Shown: piece by piece, positions 36,988-49,985 of the stretch
Position numbering within the stretch: the stretch's first letter is position 1
Layout of the letters: each line of letters begins with the position of its first letter
Origin: Hysterium pulicare CBS 123377
Lineage: Eukaryota > Ascomycota > Dothideomycetes > Hysteriales > Hysteriaceae
Direction: 5' to 3'
NCBI GenBank assembly: GCA_000467715.1
Contig: AJFK01000639.1
Span: forward strand, 62,001-126,000
Length of the DNA stretch: 64,000 nt
The notes under the pieces: generated by a model
Seen by the model: only the letters and a program-made list of their open reading frames with translations
The model's database searches: none
What the model was told of the DNA's origin: nothing
Made by a program: the position numbers and the translations under genes

Positions 36988-38721
36988 ATGGTCGCCATTT
37001 CGTCTTTCCTTTACTATTTTGGACGTGTAAATGATTTTTTGATAACTTGATCTGTTGCGCTTTAGCGATCTGCCCATACACCGTTTCTAATTCTCTAATC
37101 AGTCTAATTGCTATTTCTGCTTTTTACCCAGGATACGGGCGGTAATCTGACCGTTCGCAGCGGTACACTAGCTTCAAGGAGGCTACTCCTTTTCTTTTTC
37201 CACGCGTTGATAGAGGGATTTTCTTGATCTGGGGAGTCCAAGGGCTAGGTGAATATTGATACCCGACGGAGATGATTGAATGGTACAGCATCTCTACGGC
37301 TTTCCTTGCTTTTACTGTATATACTATGATATACCCATAAATACTTACATATCTAATATCTATGATGTTCCCAAATGCAATGTGGTGATTCCCGATCTAG
37401 ACTCTGCTATGATGCACTCCCCAGCACACGCGAATGGAGTTAACCTCACCCAAGCTTCCCCCTCCGGTTTCCGGATATACAGCTGTCAAGAGGACCCACA
37501 AGATCCACAATTGACTCATCATTTCTGCACAGCAGTCGTGAAACTGGTATGCGTTGTCGACATACCATTGCGGGCTTCAATACACTTCAATGCCCCCCGG
37601 GCGCATCTGAAATATCCTTAGACTCGAGACGTCATTGGATTCTGGGCCAGGTCTGATGCGGGAATCTCCCCTCGGCCAACGAAGAGGGACACGCTAATCT
37701 GCTAACAGGATGCGGAGGGCTGCTATTTGTCGGATGGGTCGTGGGAGACTCCATAAGTCGACTGTGAGAGGAAGACGGGGCAAAATGCGGTGAGAGGGCT
37801 CTTCGCATGCTTTCGCAAAAGGTCGAAGGGCTGGCCAATTGCGGGCTTGGTCTGGGGCAGCGGGCGCAGGGAAGGGTAGCTCATCCGGCGGGAAAGCTTC
37901 AGCGACGCATGGCTCGGGTCGCTGGTGGGCAAGAAGGAATTGTGTACATGATGCAGCGTCTCATGCGCGTCGCGGGTCGAGCGAAGAGGACAAATTTTCC
38001 TTGCCCGGGCCCCTCTTAACTGCATCCATCTATCGCGGCTCGACTCCTCTTGTTTACACGTCTCGCGGCCGCTGTTCTGTATACATCAAACGCATTCAAC
38101 CCGCCCATTCTGCCTCGGACGGTGCTTGGAGCAGCGAGGGGCGTGCGACGGACAAACGCCAATCTGCTATCGGACTCTGGCAGCCATTCCCTTACCTCGA
38201 TTCCGACAGGGGCGCGGTGGAAGAACGCGACCAGGCGGTTCGGCACACCACAGACCTCATACCCTTCGTCTAAAGGCTGCCCGTCTCTCCAATAACACCC
38301 ATGCGCGCCTTGTGACCAACCCTTCGCTCGCTCCCCAGCTTGAGACCTACAAACCTGCATCTCCCCCAACGCCCGTCAGGAGAATCCACGACCACATTCG
38401 CTCAATCAACAACCACCTGCAGCTCGACTCTTCCCGACTTCTCGTTCATAGGTGCACTTCCAGCACCATTCAGATTTCACGTCCCAATTTGTGTATTGGG
38501 CATTGTTTTCTGTATACTACATTTCCATTGCATCACAGCCGACTTGTTCGCCTTCGCCGGACGGTCTCTCTCCTCGTCGCATTCCACAGCCTCGAGCCTC
38601 GCCACAACAGCTCTCCCTACTCTTCAAAGTCCTCGCGGAATTCCAGATATTCTAATGTGCCCAGCTCCCCCGCCTTGTTCAATCGACTTGCGCGCCTCAA
38701 AAACTTCAGGCCCCTCGCAAC
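36988..38721. other. Long intergenic/leader region
   Basis: About 1.7 kb between two plus-strand genes. The first part (about 37200–37400) is AT-rich. The rest, up to 38721, is GC/CT-rich and likely promoter plus a long 5' leader of the large gene, with many short upstream ATGs. No protein family was recognised in any frame. Confidence 0.5.
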
Positions 38722-41700
38722 ATGCCTCGATCCGCCGCCTCACGCCGCGCCGACGACGTCGCTCGATATTCGAGACGAAAGACCCGGCGGTCATCGAGGA
38801 CTGGATCGGGTGAAACGGGCAGGAGTCGGAAGAGGAAAGATGGTGATGACGTGCATGCTTCTGACGAGAACACGACTCTCAATGGCATACATGATTGGCA
38901 GAGCTCTGAAGAAGCTCCTGTAACAGAGATGATGGAGGATATTTTCAAGGCTATGGATAGACTGAGTTGGAGGAGAGGGATGCTGGAGAAGGATTCGAGG
39001 CGTCCTGAAGAGAATGCAATCTCGGTACGAAGATACCATTTCTATTTGGTCAAAACTCTCCAATTTTTGATGTCTGTATACCTCGGGAATTTTGGAAACC
39101 TGCGAGCTTCAAGTGTGGGCAATTAGCCGATATCAATCCCCTTTATCTCGACTCGATGGGCCCGAGCTCGATTTTTGGTCTATCATTCCTCTAACGAAAT
39201 ATAGATTCGCGGTCTTGCTACTCAAATCCAGAAATTCATACCTCCAACACCAACTCCATCCCCTGAGCTATGGACGTCGAACTCCCCAAGCAATCATTCC
39301 CCGCCACCGTCTTATGAAGACACCATTGCAGATCTGCCTCCCGATTATACCACTACAGACGCGCTAGCCACAGCGCAGACACCTGATTATACCCTGTTCC
39401 CTTCTCTGAATCCTTCAATCGTATCTGATGTTCCGGCATGCCTCCGTTGGAGTGAGCATACTTCACCGACCTCTTCCATTCTCCTAGATGATAAATCTGG
39501 CTACCAGAATATTGACTTCTCCAAATGTGACCCGGATAATTTCCGCTCACATGCGAAGAAGACTAAGAAGGCGGCCAAAGCTGCCCAGAAAGCTAAGTGG
39601 GCTGATAGTGATAACGAAGAGAAGAAAGAGGAGGAAACTGCTGGAGACGGCGGTGGAGGAGGGGATGATAACGGGGGAGACAACGGAGGTGCAGGAGGTG
39701 CAGGGGACGGAGATGGAGGGGACGGAGGGGATAACAACGAGGATGACTGGGACGCATGGGGTTCTGGGAAGAACAAGAAGAAGAGCAAGAAGAAGCAGAA
39801 AGAGGAGGAAGAAGAGCGGAAGCGAAAAGAAGAGGAGGAAGAGGCCGAACGGAAGAAGAAAGAGGAGGAGGATGCTGCGGCGGCGGCGGCTGTAACGACT
39901 GGTGGTGATTTTAGTTGGGCAGAGCCTCAAGATGCCAATGGGGAGGATGATTGGGGAGCCTTCACATCAACCAAAAAGAAGAAAGGAAAGAAAGGCAAGG
40001 TATGGGACACTACCATAACTGGAATCCTTTGAACTGAAGAGACTGATCACGTTATAGAACGCAGAACCAGCGCCTCCCCCGCCTCCCCCACCACCTGCTG
40101 CGCCCGTAGAAGACATCACTTCGAAGTTCGATGATATTAACCTTGATGATATCGGTGGCAGTGGAGCGCCCAAAATTGATCTGAGCTTCGGGGAACCGGC
40201 CTCGGCAAAGTCAACAGGGTTCGGCTTTGGTGGGCTCAGCAGCTGGACTTCGGGTCTTGGAAGTGGTTGGGGTAGCAAGACATCTTGGGGCTTCGAGGGC
40301 AGTGATGGTAGCAAAGACAAGTCCGAAGAGACGAAGGAGGATAACAATCCTTGGGATACTGGCAAGAAAAAAAACAAGAAGGATTCAGGCTCCGGGTTTG
40401 ACTTTAACTTCGACGCTTTCAACACCAAGACCGATACTGCTGCTGCCGAACCTGTTGTCGAAGAGAAGAAGGAGGATGAGGATGAGACCTGGGGCTTCAG
40501 CTTTGGAAAAAAGGACAAGAAGAAGAAGAAAGGAGCTGTCGTCGCCATCCTTGAGGAGACACCGGCTCCTGAACCTGAACCAGCTCCCGAACCAGAGAAG
40601 AAAGAAGAGGACGATCCTTGGAGCTTCCCAAGTAGCAAGGACAAGAAGAAGAAAAAGAAGGGCGCTGCAGTCGTTGAAGAATTACCGCCGCCGCCGCCGC
40701 CTCCGCCTCCACCCGAGCCGACAATTGAATCCGAGCCTGCTAAAAAGGAGGAAGATGAGCTGTGGGGCTGGGGCAATATGTCAACCAAGAAGAACAAGAA
40801 AGGTAAGAAGAGCTTGGTTGAAGAAGTCAAGGAAGAGAAACCCATTGAGGAGACTCCACCTCCTCCACCTCCCCCACCTCCCCCACCGGAACCTATCGCT
40901 CCTCCGCCTGCCGAAGATGATTGGGGCACGTTCACTGTCACCAGCAAGAAAAAGAAGGGTAAAAAGGGCAAAGACGACGCTGTCAAAGTCGATGAGCCCC
41001 CTAAGATACCCGATCCTATACCCGAGCCTGAGCCCGAGCCTGTGAAAGAGGCGGAGCCAGAGCCTGCTGCTGACGACTGGACGAGCGGCTGGGGTACGAG
41101 CAAGAAAGATAAGAAAAAGGCGGGCAAGAAGGTTGGCAAGCCAGTCGAACCGGACCCAGAGCCCATTAAAGAACCTGACCCCGAGCCTGAGCCAGTCAAG
41201 CCCGCAGACCCGGAGCCGGCCACAGAAGATATTTGGGGCGACAGTGCTTGGGGCACGACGAAGACTAAAAAGAAGGGAAAGAAAGGAGCCGTAGTCAAGG
41301 AAGAACCGAAAGTCGAGGATCCTCCACCACCCCCGGAACCGCCCGTAATTCCCGAGCCAGTAACGGTCGCTGATGATGGCTGGGGTGATGGTGCTTGGGG
41401 AACGTCAACCAAAAAGAAGAAAGGGAAGCGAACGTCCATTTCTACTGCGTCTAACCCTGATATTGCACCAAAAGATGATCCTATCCCAGAGGTCCCTGAA
41501 ATTCCAGCCGCAGTTGTGGAAACGAAAGATGCAGCTGCCGATGACGATTGGATGAATTGGGCTCCGACCACTTCGACAAAGAAAAAGAAGGGCAAAAAAG
41601 GCGTTGTTGAAGAAGTTCTCCCACCAGTGCCGCCTCCTCCGCCAGCTATCCCTGACCCTGACCCGGAGCCCGAGAAAAAGGAGGAGAAGGAGGAGTCTAA

Positions 41701-44700
41701 TGATTGGGGTTTCGGCTCAATTTGGGGCAGCAGTAAGAAGAAAAAGAAGGGCAAAACTGCCGAGCCTGACCCACCACTGCCACCTTCTGAGCCCGAAGTT
41801 ATCTTAGAGGAACCAGAGCCCGAAGCGGCCATGGTAATGAAGCCTGATGAGGTTGATGAGCCAAAGGCTGATGGTGAGGATGACTGGGGTGCACCATCTT
41901 GGGGTACCAAGAAGTCCAAGAACAAGAAAGCTTCGAAGAAGGACACCCCTGTCGAAGTGACTGAGGAAATCACAGCAATTCCTGTTCAGCAGCCTGACCC
42001 TGTAGAAGAAGATCCATGGGGTAGCGCAGCATGGAACCTTGGTAAAAAGGATAAGAAAAAGGGCAAAAAGAGCTCTGTTCTTGCCCCCCCTCCAGTGCCC
42101 ACACCTCCTGGTGAAAAGGCCATTGCTGATGTCGTCGTTGTGCCTGAACTTCCTCCAATGAAAGAGATCGAAGCCCCTCCGCCTCCTGAGGAGAAGAAAG
42201 AAGAGGACGATATCTGGGGGTTCTCTACTAAAAAGAAGAAGGGTAAGAAAGGAGCGGCTACTAAAGAACCTGACCCCCCTAAGATTGAGGAGGATGGTGG
42301 TAAGCTTAGTAAGACTACCACGAAAGACTCGACTTCTTCCAAGACGAAAGGGCCAAAGGACACATGGGATGACCTTGTTCAGATCGATGAAACTCCGGTA
42401 GTCGTTCCAGATCCACCAAAAGAAAAGGAAAATAAAGAGGAATCTGCAGCAAGCGCAGTTCGGAGTATGTGGGGTACTTGGGGAGCTACCAAGGTCACAA
42501 AGAAAGAGACGCCCAAGGACAAGCGAACTCGGGAGGCCAAGGAGAAGAAGGAGCGTGAAGAGCAAGAGCGCTTAGAAAAAGAACAGGCGGAACAAGAGGA
42601 GCGTGAGAGATTAGAGCGGGAGGCCAAAGAAGCAGAGGAAGCTGCCGCCCAGGCCAGGAAAGAGGCCGAGGAAGCAGAAGCTGCGAGAATTGCTGCTGAA
42701 CAGGACTTTATTGCTATTATCGACGAAGGCTCTTCCAAGAAAAAGAAGGGTAAGAAAGGCAGTAAAACCGTTGCTTCTGCCTCGAAAGTTGCAGCGCCTC
42801 CTCCACCTCCACCACCGCCAACCGATGAAGATCTCATTAAGATGGTGGAAGACGTCCCCGAAGCCGATCTTCTAGCGGAACTGAGCCTAGATGACAAAAA
42901 GGAAGAGAGTAGTTGGGGGAGTAAATGGGGCATCTCTCTGCGGAAGACCAAGGCCGAGCCGAAAAAGGCAGCGGATGAATCAGCAGCCAATAAGGGCATT
43001 TCGCTTATTGATGACGGGCCGAAGCTGCCAGAACCTCCGATTGCTGACGAAGAGCCGCCACCCAAGGCTTCCAAGTCATCCCTTACAAAAGGCAAATCAT
43101 CCACCAAGTCCGGAGGCATCGCGGAAAGGATCAAAGCGTTGCAGGCTGAGAAAGACAAGAAGGATAAGAAGGTCGTGGATCCTGAGCCCGAGCCAGAAGC
43201 TCCCCCACCTCCTCCACCTCCTCCGCCTCCGCCTGAACCTCCGCTTGTAGAAATCGTCGAGGCAACACCCAAAAAGTCCTCGAAGTCCAAAAAGGCCGAC
43301 AAGGCCTCTGCAAAGTCTTCAAGCTTGAAGAAAAAGCCCGTGGAAGACGTCTCTCCACTCGTAGTGTCTGATCCTGCGCCTGAAGAAGCCCCTAAGATCT
43401 CTACGCCTGTTCCAGGCGGATTCCCAATGGATGACGATATCATGGACATGATTGACCTTGACCCTCCTGCGCCTCCACCACCTGAGCCTGTCCCAGAACC
43501 AAAGAAGTCAGCTAAAAAGTCAACTAAAAAGAACAGCAAATCGAAAGCAGAACCCGTTGTCGAAGCCCCACCTCCGCCACCTCCCCCTCCCCCAGCACCC
43601 GTCGAAGTAGCTCCAAGGGAAATGGACCTCGACGATGCTCCTAGTAAACTTCCAACCCCACCACCGGAACCTGAGACGAAAGCAGAACCTGCTAAGAAAG
43701 AACGCGCGAAGGTGGTACGAAATACAGGCGCGGCATCTTGGGGATTTTGGGGTGCCGCAGCCGCCGCGCAACGAACAAAACCTACAAGAAAGATGTCTGG
43801 AGATGATGCGACAACGACATCGACGCCTTCGAGAGCAGTGGCGGCCAGCTTGTCCCGATCAAAGTCGGCTCGCGTGTCTTCGTCAAAAGACAAGGATGTG
43901 ATGTCGAAGTCATCTGGATCTGACAAGGTGGCTAAGACTCCATCTCGGACCCGACCAGCTCGCGGCGCCAGCTTCTCGCTATTTGGCGCTCCGCCACCCT
44001 CGAGATCAAAGTCCGTGCGTACGTCAGCAACCCCCAAGACTCTGTCTCGACGTCCTTCCATCGATGGTGACGCGGCAATGATGTCGCCACCTCAAACGGA
44101 CACAGATGTGAAGGCTGTTTCAGCGAAGGCTGCGAGAGTTATGGGAATGAAGGGTGCGTCGAGCAGGGGAACTAGTACAAGGGATAAAGGCAAAGCTAGA
44201 GGTAAGGGGTTGATCTTTATGGAGCCCGCGGCTTCAAAGCATTGGCGCAAACAAAGAGCTAACAAGATACCAGCTATTCCGGATCCATATGCTATTGATG
44301 ATGATGATATTGTCATGGTTGACGGCGACGATGCTCCACCATCGCCTTCCCCTGCACCGAAACCTGAACCTCGAGTCGAAGCTTCTCGGCGTAAATCGAA
44401 ACGTCAATCTACTGCACCTCCAGAGCCAATAACTGCACCGCCCAGCGCAGATGATCCGGTCCTAGTGGATATACCTCCCGAAGAGCCGGCTATTGATCCC
44501 ATGGAGACACCTCGCCGCGATCGTGAGTTACCGAGACGTACTACATCCAGCGCAAAGAAATCAGGAGGTGGTGGACTCACAAGCATGTTCGGTTTTGGAT
44601 CATCTCGCAAAAGACCAGCTGCTGAAGCTGACGACCGGCGTGAACGGCGGAGGACCGCTTACGAGACTGAAGACGAACGCGCACGTCGTAAACGGTCTTC

Positions 44701-45868
44701 AACTCGGGGTGCCATGACGGAGGATGAGATGAGACATCTTCGCCATGAACGTCGTAGTGTACGCAAGCCCTCTCGCAAACCTTCCGATACCGATGGTGCC
44801 ACGGATGCAGTACCAGGTGCAGGCGCAAGTGCTAGCACAGATGTTGAACTCGCGGAACGTGAAGCCAGGAGGGCAGAACGTCGGGCTTCCAGACGCGCAG
44901 ATAAAGAGAGAGAAGCTGCAGACACTGCTCGAGCTGCCGAACTGGCAGAAGCGGAAGCGAAAGCCGATCGCAGGCGCGAAAGAGAGCGGAGACGTGAGCG
45001 TGCTATCGTGGAGGAGAGAGAAGCTCGGGCTAGAGACGAGCGCGATCGGAGGAATAGGGAGGCTGAAAACGAACAACGTCGCCAAGAAGAAAAACGGGCC
45101 AGAAGGGCTGCAAGAGATGAGCGCAAAGCTGCCGAAGAACGCACATTGCGAGAAACTGAGGCCAGAGATGCCGAGCGTCGTACTCGACGAAAGGACAAAG
45201 ACCGCGAGAGGGAGCTCCCTCGTGAGACGTCACGACCGCGTACTGATCGCCGTAAATCTCACATGGATGAGGAACCCGAGGCTCGTCGTCGCCGCCGTGA
45301 AGAGCGCCGTACTACTAGACGCGCATCAGAACAGGTGCCTTCAAAAGCTGAGCCCATCACGGATTACTTCGATGTGCGCAATGCAACAGGCCATAGGCAT
45401 CGCACACCGAAAGCCACTAACGGGGAGCCGTCTGATGGGAACCGCCCTTATCTAACCAAGGGCGGCGACAAGACTTCTTCATGGGTCGATTCTCTATCAA
45501 ATGAACCACCTCTCCCCGTTCCCATCGCCGAGACTGTTCTCGATGCGCCTCCAGACGAACGCACTGGGCATGGAGACGACGAATCGCCATCCGCGGATGA
45601 AGACATCAGGCTCCGTATCGCTGGACGGCGGAGCAAGCCCAAGGATAAAGATCGCGGCGACAGAGAGAAGGAACGCCCAGATCGCAAACATCGCCGACGC
45701 TCTACTTATGAGCCTCAGGAAGTGAGTGACGAGGATAGAAGGAGGAGAAAGAGTTACGCCACCCCAGCTTATGCGGACCCGCCTGTCAGGACTTGGGATG
45801 GAAGGCCTGCTGCCACGCCTGGGCCTGCGGGTGGGAAGAGAGGAAGTTGGTTCAAGAAGATTTTCTAA
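38722..45868 (+). CDS. Giant disordered Trp/Lys-module protein, unknown function
   Basis: Three exons, 38722–39024, 39205–39999 and 40058–45868, all joined in phase 0; 2,302 aa. The N-terminal 200 residues hold a PPSYEDTIADLPPDYTT stretch and a DPDNFRSHAKKTKKAAKAAQKAKW helix. From about residue 250 to 1470 some 16–20 imperfect modules alternate an acidic/aromatic piece (EDDWGxxxWGT-like), a Lys run (KKKKGKKG-like) and a Pro/Glu spacer with PEPEPEP or poly-Pro runs. A coiled-coil-like Glu/Arg stretch (about 820–880) interrupts them. Two later WGxWG motifs occur, and the last 500 residues are very Arg/Glu-rich with RR/RE repeats. No catalytic domain, signal peptide or membrane segment was seen. 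The PPxY-like motifs could bind WW domains. Related mucin- or zonadhesin-named fungal models exist, but the names carry no function. Confidence 0.85.
39750..43760 (+). repeat. Imperfect coding repeat: W-acidic / poly-Lys / Pro-Glu modules
   Basis: Inside the giant gene a unit of roughly 40–80 codons recurs: D/E-rich, then W(G), then WGT/S, then a Lys run with KKGKK, then a P/E/D spacer. Copies appear for example near 39745, 39945, 40480, 40610, 40755, 40915, 41075, 41230, 41375, 41550, 41700, 41875, 42010, 42215, 42470 and 42910. Spacer runs of CCN and GAN codons (near 40690, 40860, 43200 and 43570) are prone to length change. Confidence 0.85.
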
Positions 45869-47284
45869 TCTTCGACTTGAAGCCCTTTTGGAGTAAGAGC
45901 GAAACTATTGGCTATCAAACTGGTTCCCTTGCATTATTCGGAGTACTGGATATCTCGGTTGTTCTTTCAGCGTCGCACTTTGTACCAACGCCCTTCTCCA
46001 TCTCATCGCTTTTCATCCTCAGCCCGGCGCCTTGGAGGAAGGGCAATTGTAATTCTGCTTTGCATTGCGTGGACTGGACCGGCCTGGATGCATTTGGGAT
46101 GAGGAATATATCAGTAGCAGCGCTCTATCATATCTTACTACGTACGTAATATTGGTGGATTCAGAACACTCCCCTTATATACGAGAAGGCGGAGATATAT
46201 CTTTATATTATCCTTCTTTGGCTGTCGTTTGTTGTTAGTATTGGGCGTATTGTTCTATGCTTTTTTTGGGGGAAGCGTTCTTGGTGTAAGCGGTACTGTT
46301 GCTTTTCATTGTTGGTATGAATGTGTTCACGTCTCTTGGTCTTGGATTAGGTAGATGAAGATAGATACCCCCGCTCCCAGTTTTTCTTCGTACATCAATA
46401 TTACTTTTAGTTTGGCTTATCGGCTTCTTTGAAGTATTATCCTCTAGCTTGCAGCTTGAGTGGTGATGGTGACTTGGGTTTGACATTCAGCTTTTGGCGC
46501 AGTGGCTAACGCAGCTCTTTTCCCTGACTCTGGATACCTATGCATGTCGTGGTATTCATCTTAGTATTTACTATGTATAGTAAAGGTGATAAAAATGCTG
46601 TTGTTACAGGCTTACATTCTTTGTTTTGCGAATTTAATGTCTATGCTTGTAGTAAAACTCATAACTGTTCTGCATGGGTACACCGACTACAACTAGCTGT
46701 TACTAGCTGCACACACTCTACCGCATTCTATTTCTACAGTCTTAGTTTAATATACACTAGGAATAAAGTATTTAATAACTATACTAAACTAGACTGATGG
46801 AAATAAGCTTTGTGTACTTTCTCTCACCAGCCAATAGGACTGAGAAGGTGCTATGTATACACTGCATCAAGCCTCTATCTCTTCACATCATATACGGAGT
46901 TAGGTTATGAGTCTATAGTCCCGTTATGCCGGCCTGGATTGAGTTCGCTTGTCCTCTGTGGTCGGGTTTTATTGTTATGTTGCGAACGTGTGAAGTAATG
47001 TAATATTTGTACCCCTAATTTGAAGAACTAGGCAAACACGCCTTTTTCATGGACGCCAATCGCCATAACATGCACATTGGAAAGAAAAGTTCCCTCTGAA
47101 CAAAAAAAAACAGGAACACAAGGAAAGAGCTGAAGTGTGCCTTTGAGCGTCCAGGTCTTGGATGGCGTTCAATAGTTGGCTCATCTGAGCACCAACCAGA
47201 GCAATTGGGCAGGAAGTATTCAACCTCCCAAGGTTTGAAGCCAATGTTCTTCCTTCCGCCTGTCTGTGCGCCCACTCCTCCTGG
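45869..47284. other. Gap with AT/TA-rich block
   Basis: About 1.4 kb between convergent genes. The interval about 46530–46830 is much richer in A+T and in TpA steps than neighbouring intergenic DNA. In ascomycetes this often marks an old repeat altered by repeat-induced point mutation. No coding frame or end repeat is recognisable. Confidence 0.4.
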
Positions 47285-48711
47285 CTATTGCTGTACCACA
47301 CCTCCCTCGAACCCATCCCCTCCCTCCATCTCATCATCTTCCTCTTCCTCTTCTTCTTCATCCTCGTCCTCAAACCCAGACTCCACTCTAGCCGCCTTCA
47401 ACCTCTCCTTCATTTCCTCCCTCCTATCTCCCTGCCAGCGCGCCAACGTCGCCGCAGCATGCATCCTGAACCCAAACACGCGCGGCTCATATCGCTTCTG
47501 GGACTTCGGGGGTAGCATGGCGGGATAGACCTGGAAAAGGATGTTGTGGAACGAGGTGCCGAAGTAGGCGCCGTCGATGGCGGCGTGGCGGGAGGATTTC
47601 GGGTTGTACAGGTCTTCGCAGCGCGAGCAGTAGAGCTTTACGGGCGAGGTGTTGGAGATGTCGGCTTGGCCCATGGGGAGGAGGGGTTGCGAGTCGCAGA
47701 GGACGCGGGGGCATTTGCCGAAGTCGGCTTTTTTGAATTTTTCGAGCTGTAGATTATACTAGGTCAGCTTTGTCCCCCAGTCTTGAGTAGTAAGAAGAAT
47801 GGAGTGGAGTGGAAAGGGTGGGATTCGCACCATTTTCGCCAGCCCTCGTGTTGTCACGATATAGCGGGCGTGCACCAATCCATATAAGTGTCTCGCGGAC
47901 TTCTCTATCTGCTCCCGCATGTCATCGTCGCAGTCCAAGTCGAAGACGTCTGTTACGAGGTCGAGCGCGTATTGGTAGTATTGGACTTCGGTGTTTAGGC
48001 CTGTGAGGTTGAAGCGGTCGGTGAGGTACTCTTCGTCGATTTCGCAGAAGTACTCATTGCCGCGAGAGGAAATGAACTGGTAGGAGAAATAAGTGTTAGC
48101 TTGTATCGTCACCATCGTAAGAAATAATTTAGATGTAATCGCGAGGAATTTCCGGGCACAGGCATGCTTATGTTGAGTTTGAGTACTGTCGATTCAGGCG
48201 GCCAGGTATTGGTTGGTGAAATCGAGGTGAAATTGCGGCCAGGAAGTGAATGCGTGAGTATCCTACCCAAGGATTCCAGGACTGGTTGACGAGCTTAACG
48301 GGTGTATGGTGACATAAGCTTTCGGCTTGTTCTCCCAGCCGGTGACAAGCATGACTGCGCATGAATTAATCACAGGGTTGGCAATTTTGTACGTGCTGAC
48401 ATTCGACACACACACCAGCATTCCAAGTAGGGTCTTGGAATGAAGTACTGATCCACACGCCACGTCCACACCATTGCTTCCGAGTATGGAGAGGGCTACC
48501 AGCAGTGGGCGAGAGTTGGTCCGGGAGAGGGGAAGATTGGTCGCAAGTGTGTGGATAAAGCTCTGAAGGTGGTGGCCTGGGAGTGGTATAAAGCCGGGGC
48601 AAGAGAGGCGCGCGTATGGTTCAAAGGTGAAAGTATAGAGCAAATAGTACCTACCCAGTCTCGCCAATAGCTCGTGTAGTCGCTATCTGTGTCGCTGTTG
48701 AAGTCTTCCAT
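47285..48711 (-). CDS. CKB1: Casein kinase 2 regulatory beta subunit
   Basis: Regulatory subunit that dimerises through a zinc finger and holds the two catalytic CK2 alpha subunits. Three exons (complement): 48655–48711, 47831–48076 and 47285–47746; 254 aa, phases consistent. The N-terminus MEDFNSDTDSDY has the usual acidic/Ser start. Family blocks follow: FISSRGNEYFCEIDEEYL..FNLTGL, the acidic loop FDLDCDDDM, HLYGLVHARYI and the zinc ligands Cys113, Cys118, Cys141 and Cys144. PKSSRHAAIDGAYFGTSFHNILF comes next. The tail is a long Glu/Asp run. Intron 1 is 578 nt, about ten times the local norm, but the exon 1 to exon 2 join (WRDW|FISS) matches the family. Whether it is the yeast CKB1 or CKB2 type is not decided. 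Confidence 0.93.
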
Positions 48712-49985
48712 GGTGCAGCTTCCCGAATACAATTGTGAGCCTTCGCAGGCTTTCGGCGATAGGAGCGGTGTTCAGGGTTAGAAGGCGCGGCGTAGCATAC
48801 TGTGGTGAATTCTCCCCGTGTGAATTGTGAAGGTGGGATGTTGATGGCATGGCTTGGCATTTGGCACGTGCAAGATCGAGATAAGATAAATTGATTCATC
48901 CTTCCCGGAACCTGCATCAATCTCAGACCTCACCTCGTCCGGCACTTAGCATGCCCATAGCAAATACTCGATGCTGATCCTGTTCCTTTCACATTTTGGC
49001 AAATACAACTTATTGCTTCATCAACAGTGTCCGCAACTCAGGCCCTCAGTTCTTATCTGAATCCTGGTTGATGCTATGCGATCTCGAGTCTCTACATCTG
49101 AGCACTGAGATCGGAAAGCTCAGACTTCACGGAACTGTTCACGGAACGGTCGGGACACTGTTGCTTCACGTTCTGGTTCGCTTCCAACGGTCTTACAAGG
49201 TTGCTGACTCTTTACCAAGCAAGCTGTTCACAGTTCGAGTTTCGACATGCCTGTTAGGCCAAAGCCAGGTGCGTCACGTAAACTCCCCAGCCCCGACATT
49301 GTGGGCCATCTGATGGCAAGCTGGTATCGACGCGGCAGAAGCGAGCTGTCAAGTTCATCATCGGGACAAAAGGGGTGAACGGGTCGAATGTTGAACCACC
49401 CTACCACGATTGTGGCGCCTCTTCATCTTACCAAAATCCCTCCCTTCATTAGTGACGCGGCTGGTTGGCACGGACAGCTTTCCCGCATCGTTCTTCGGCA
49501 TTCACATAAAAGTCCCTTCGATCGTCGGCTTCTCCCCAATCCTTGCTGAGATCACATTCTACTTCCCCACTCGCTTCTCGTTCTCGCAGCCCTCATGTTA
49601 CACTACAACCATGACCCTGTATGACTTTGGGGTACCTGATCCTTTCAGCCCACCGTTTTTGAGCGCCACCATCCTCACGGACCCGGACTTGCATCCCCGT
49701 CCCCTAGACCAGGAACGGCGAGTCCTCATAGGTCAATTGCACTTGTAACAATGCCTAGATTCGATTCTAAATGTGACCTTCCGTCCCATGTCAAATGAAT
49801 AATGTCCACTTTCAGCCCTGATTATCGTGTGGCTTCCTTATTTCTTAAAGTCCGAAGCCTTCCCTATGTCATCGAAGCATTACTTGTTATGTTTTGAAAG
49901 CCCTTCGTAGTTGAATATCCTATACATTTCCCCTTCCAATTGTCCGTGCTCCAAACGAGTGTCTCAATACATTTCCAAAATCACT
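48712..49985. other. Divergent promoter region CKB1 / RGS-LOV
   Basis: About 1.27 kb between divergent starts. Only short frames without motifs were seen. The right part is CT-rich and likely holds the RGS-LOV promoter and 5' leader. Confidence 0.5.

Noticed and set aside
39967-44061. Two long minus-strand frames (about 668 and 560 codons) rich in Ser, Gly and Phe
   Set aside because: They are antisense shadows of the repetitive Lys/Glu/Pro gene; the biased codons suppress stops on the other strand. The plus frame has proper splice joins and protein-like modules.
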